A DNA stretch of 6,875 nucleotides from SIG480 sp045614365. Lineage in GTDB: Bacteria > Bacillota > Clostridia > Oscillospirales > JAAYXM01. The stretch's first letter is position 1, and every line of letters begins with the position of its first letter. A model generated the notes under the pieces. It searched no databases, was not told where the DNA came from, and saw nothing but the letters and a program-made list of their open reading frames with translations. Position numbers and translations under genes: made by a program. Shown here in pieces: positions 6,514-6,875 of this stretch. The stretch is from contig JAZLCV010000188.1 in assembly GCA_045614365.1 (NCBI GenBank), positions 1 to 6,875 of the forward strand, read 5' to 3'.

Positions 6514-6681
6514 GGAGAGGTATCGAAGTGGGGATGTTGCCGAGCGCTGCCGGTGGCAGAGAAAGCGAGGCAAAAGGAGTGGCCGCGGTCGGAATTTTCG
6601 CACGGCAGTGCAGAGAAATTCCGGGCACCGCAACAGGACATAACGGGGCTCCCCGTTCGGTAGAAAAGTGAATAGTTTGTT
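6514..6681 (+). repeat. Tandem repeat copy 1 (168 bases or more, period 194)
   Basis: This unit is identical to 6708-6875 except at two positions: T at 6535 (C at 6729) and G at 6582 (A at 6776), so 166 of 168 bases match. Identity begins sharply at GGAGAGG; the bases just upstream differ. The unit opens with 18 bases like the acceptor and D-arm of a clostridial tRNA-Ser, and holds another tRNA-Ser-like stretch (CATAACGGGGCTC) at 6639-6651. No matching 3' acceptor strand (CCTCTCC) follows, so it is not an intact tRNA gene. A frame from GTG 6528 to TGA 6669-6671 (47 codons) is open in both copies. Confidence 0.95.
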
Positions 6682-6707
6682 ATACTTCGGGTGAAGTTAA
6701 CATATAT
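6682..6707. other. Unique 26-base spacer between the two repeat copies
   Basis: This AT-rich stretch does not match the sequence preceding copy 1. It holds a small hairpin, ACTTC/GAAGT (6684-6688 with 6693-6697) with loop GGGT. Because the window ends 168 bases into copy 2, it cannot be seen whether this spacer is also part of the repeated unit, as it would be if a third copy followed. Confidence 0.6.
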
Positions 6708-6875
6708 GGAGAGGTATCGAAGTGGGGACGTTGCCGAGCGCTGCCGGTGGCAGAGAAAGCGAGGCAAAAGGAGTGACCGCGGTCGGAATTTTCGCACGGC
6801 AGTGCAGAGAAATTCCGGGCACCGCAACAGGACATAACGGGGCTCCCCGTTCGGTAGAAAAGTGAATAGTTTGTT
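6708..6875 (+). repeat. Tandem repeat copy 2, continuing past the window edge
   Basis: This is the second copy of the unit at 6514-6681, in the same orientation, 194 bases downstream and 98.8% identical. It has no recognisable promoter of its own in the spacer 6682-6707. The window ends exactly where the known identity ends, so its true 3' boundary, any further copies and any terminator are out of view. The parallel 47-codon frame runs from GTG 6722 to TGA 6863-6865 and differs at two residues (Met to Thr, Ala to Thr). Confidence 0.95.

Larger units (their letters stand above)
6505..6875 (+). ncRNA. Candidate structured non-coding RNA spanning two tandem units (runs off the window)
   Basis: The strong promoter at 6470-6498 should produce a transcript through both repeat copies. 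Each copy is rich in hairpins. In copy 1, CTGCC/GGCAG pair at 6547-6559. CGGAATTT/AAATTCCG pair across 6590-6623 and enclose GCAC/GTGC. GCGGT/ACCGC enclose that hairpin (6585-6589 with 6627-6631). AACGGG/CCCGTT form a short hairpin at 6642-6657. The unit is about 57% GC by hand count against very AT-rich flanks, a usual mark of structured RNA genes in such genomes. The repeat period (194) is not a multiple of three, so no continuous reading frame can keep the same protein in both copies. No terminator is visible inside the window. I do not recognise a known family. A tRNA-derived repeat or a small protein gene remain alternatives. Confidence 0.45.

Noticed and set aside
6457..6663. Plus-strand open frame of 68 codons covering the promoter and copy 1
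   Set aside because: It would start upstream of the likely transcription start (about 6505) and run through the -10 box. Its frame is not kept as the same protein in copy 2.
6514..6681. Intact tRNA-Ser gene
   Set aside because: Only the 5' part and a D-arm/anticodon-arm fragment resemble tRNA-Ser. There is no CCTCTCC acceptor partner, no T-arm and no normal anticodon arm.
6514..6681. Tandem glycine riboswitch or THF riboswitch, because of the GGAGAG start and tandem layout
   Set aside because: Beyond the GGAGAG start, the conserved cores that I know for these classes are absent, and no glycine or folate gene is seen in the window.
6510..6827. Minus-strand open frame of 105 codons across both repeat copies
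   Set aside because: The repeat period of 194 is not divisible by three, so the two copies are read in different frames and give unrelated peptides. The composition is low in recognisable domain features. It is a by-product of the GC-rich repeat.
6514..6875. CRISPR array or ordinary IS element
   Set aside because: The repeats are about 168 bases, with only two copies and one 26-base spacer, far from CRISPR dimensions. No transposase, terminal inverted repeats or target duplications are visible.

Overview
The window looks like a chromosomal segment from a low-to-mid GC Firmicute, most likely class Clostridia, perhaps a gut lineage. The reasons are sigma-A type promoters with AT-rich flanks, AGGTG/AAGG-type ribosome binding sites, tightly packed co-directional genes, and the pth-mfd pairing familiar from Firmicutes. 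This taxonomic call is inference from style; no rRNA or other decisive marker is present.

Positions 1-149 hold an apparent rho-independent terminator (about 29-69) for whatever lies upstream, then a good promoter (TTGACG, 17 bp, TAAAAT). From about 162 to 6409 there are four genes on the + strand with gaps of only 5 to 15 bases, which reads as one operon: a PfkB-family sugar kinase; a ROK-family transcriptional regulator (DNA-binding HTH plus sugar-binding ROK domain); pth, peptidyl-tRNA hydrolase; and mfd, the transcription-repair coupling factor. The first two probably form a small sugar-sensing and phosphorylation module of unknown substrate. The last two are housekeeping genes that recycle peptidyl-tRNA and remove stalled RNA polymerase at DNA lesions. 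A 12-bp hairpin overlaps the last codons of mfd and probably marks the operon end.

Positions 6410-6875 contain no convincing protein gene but are the most unusual part. After an AT-rich stretch comes a near-consensus promoter (TTGAAA, 17 bp, TATAAT). A GC-rich unit of at least 168 bases follows and is repeated in tandem with a 194-base period, with only two substitutions between copies. The second copy runs off the window edge. The promoter is outside the repeat, so both copies probably share one transcript. Each copy has several strong hairpins with mutually exclusive pairings. Each also begins with 18 bases that resemble the 5' end and D-arm of a clostridial tRNA-Ser, and a second tRNA-Ser-like piece reappears about 108 bases later. 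I do not recognise a known RNA family. The best reading is a tandem, promoter-driven structured RNA or a tRNA-derived repeat. A conserved 47-codon reading frame with a ribosome-binding-like sequence is a weaker alternative.
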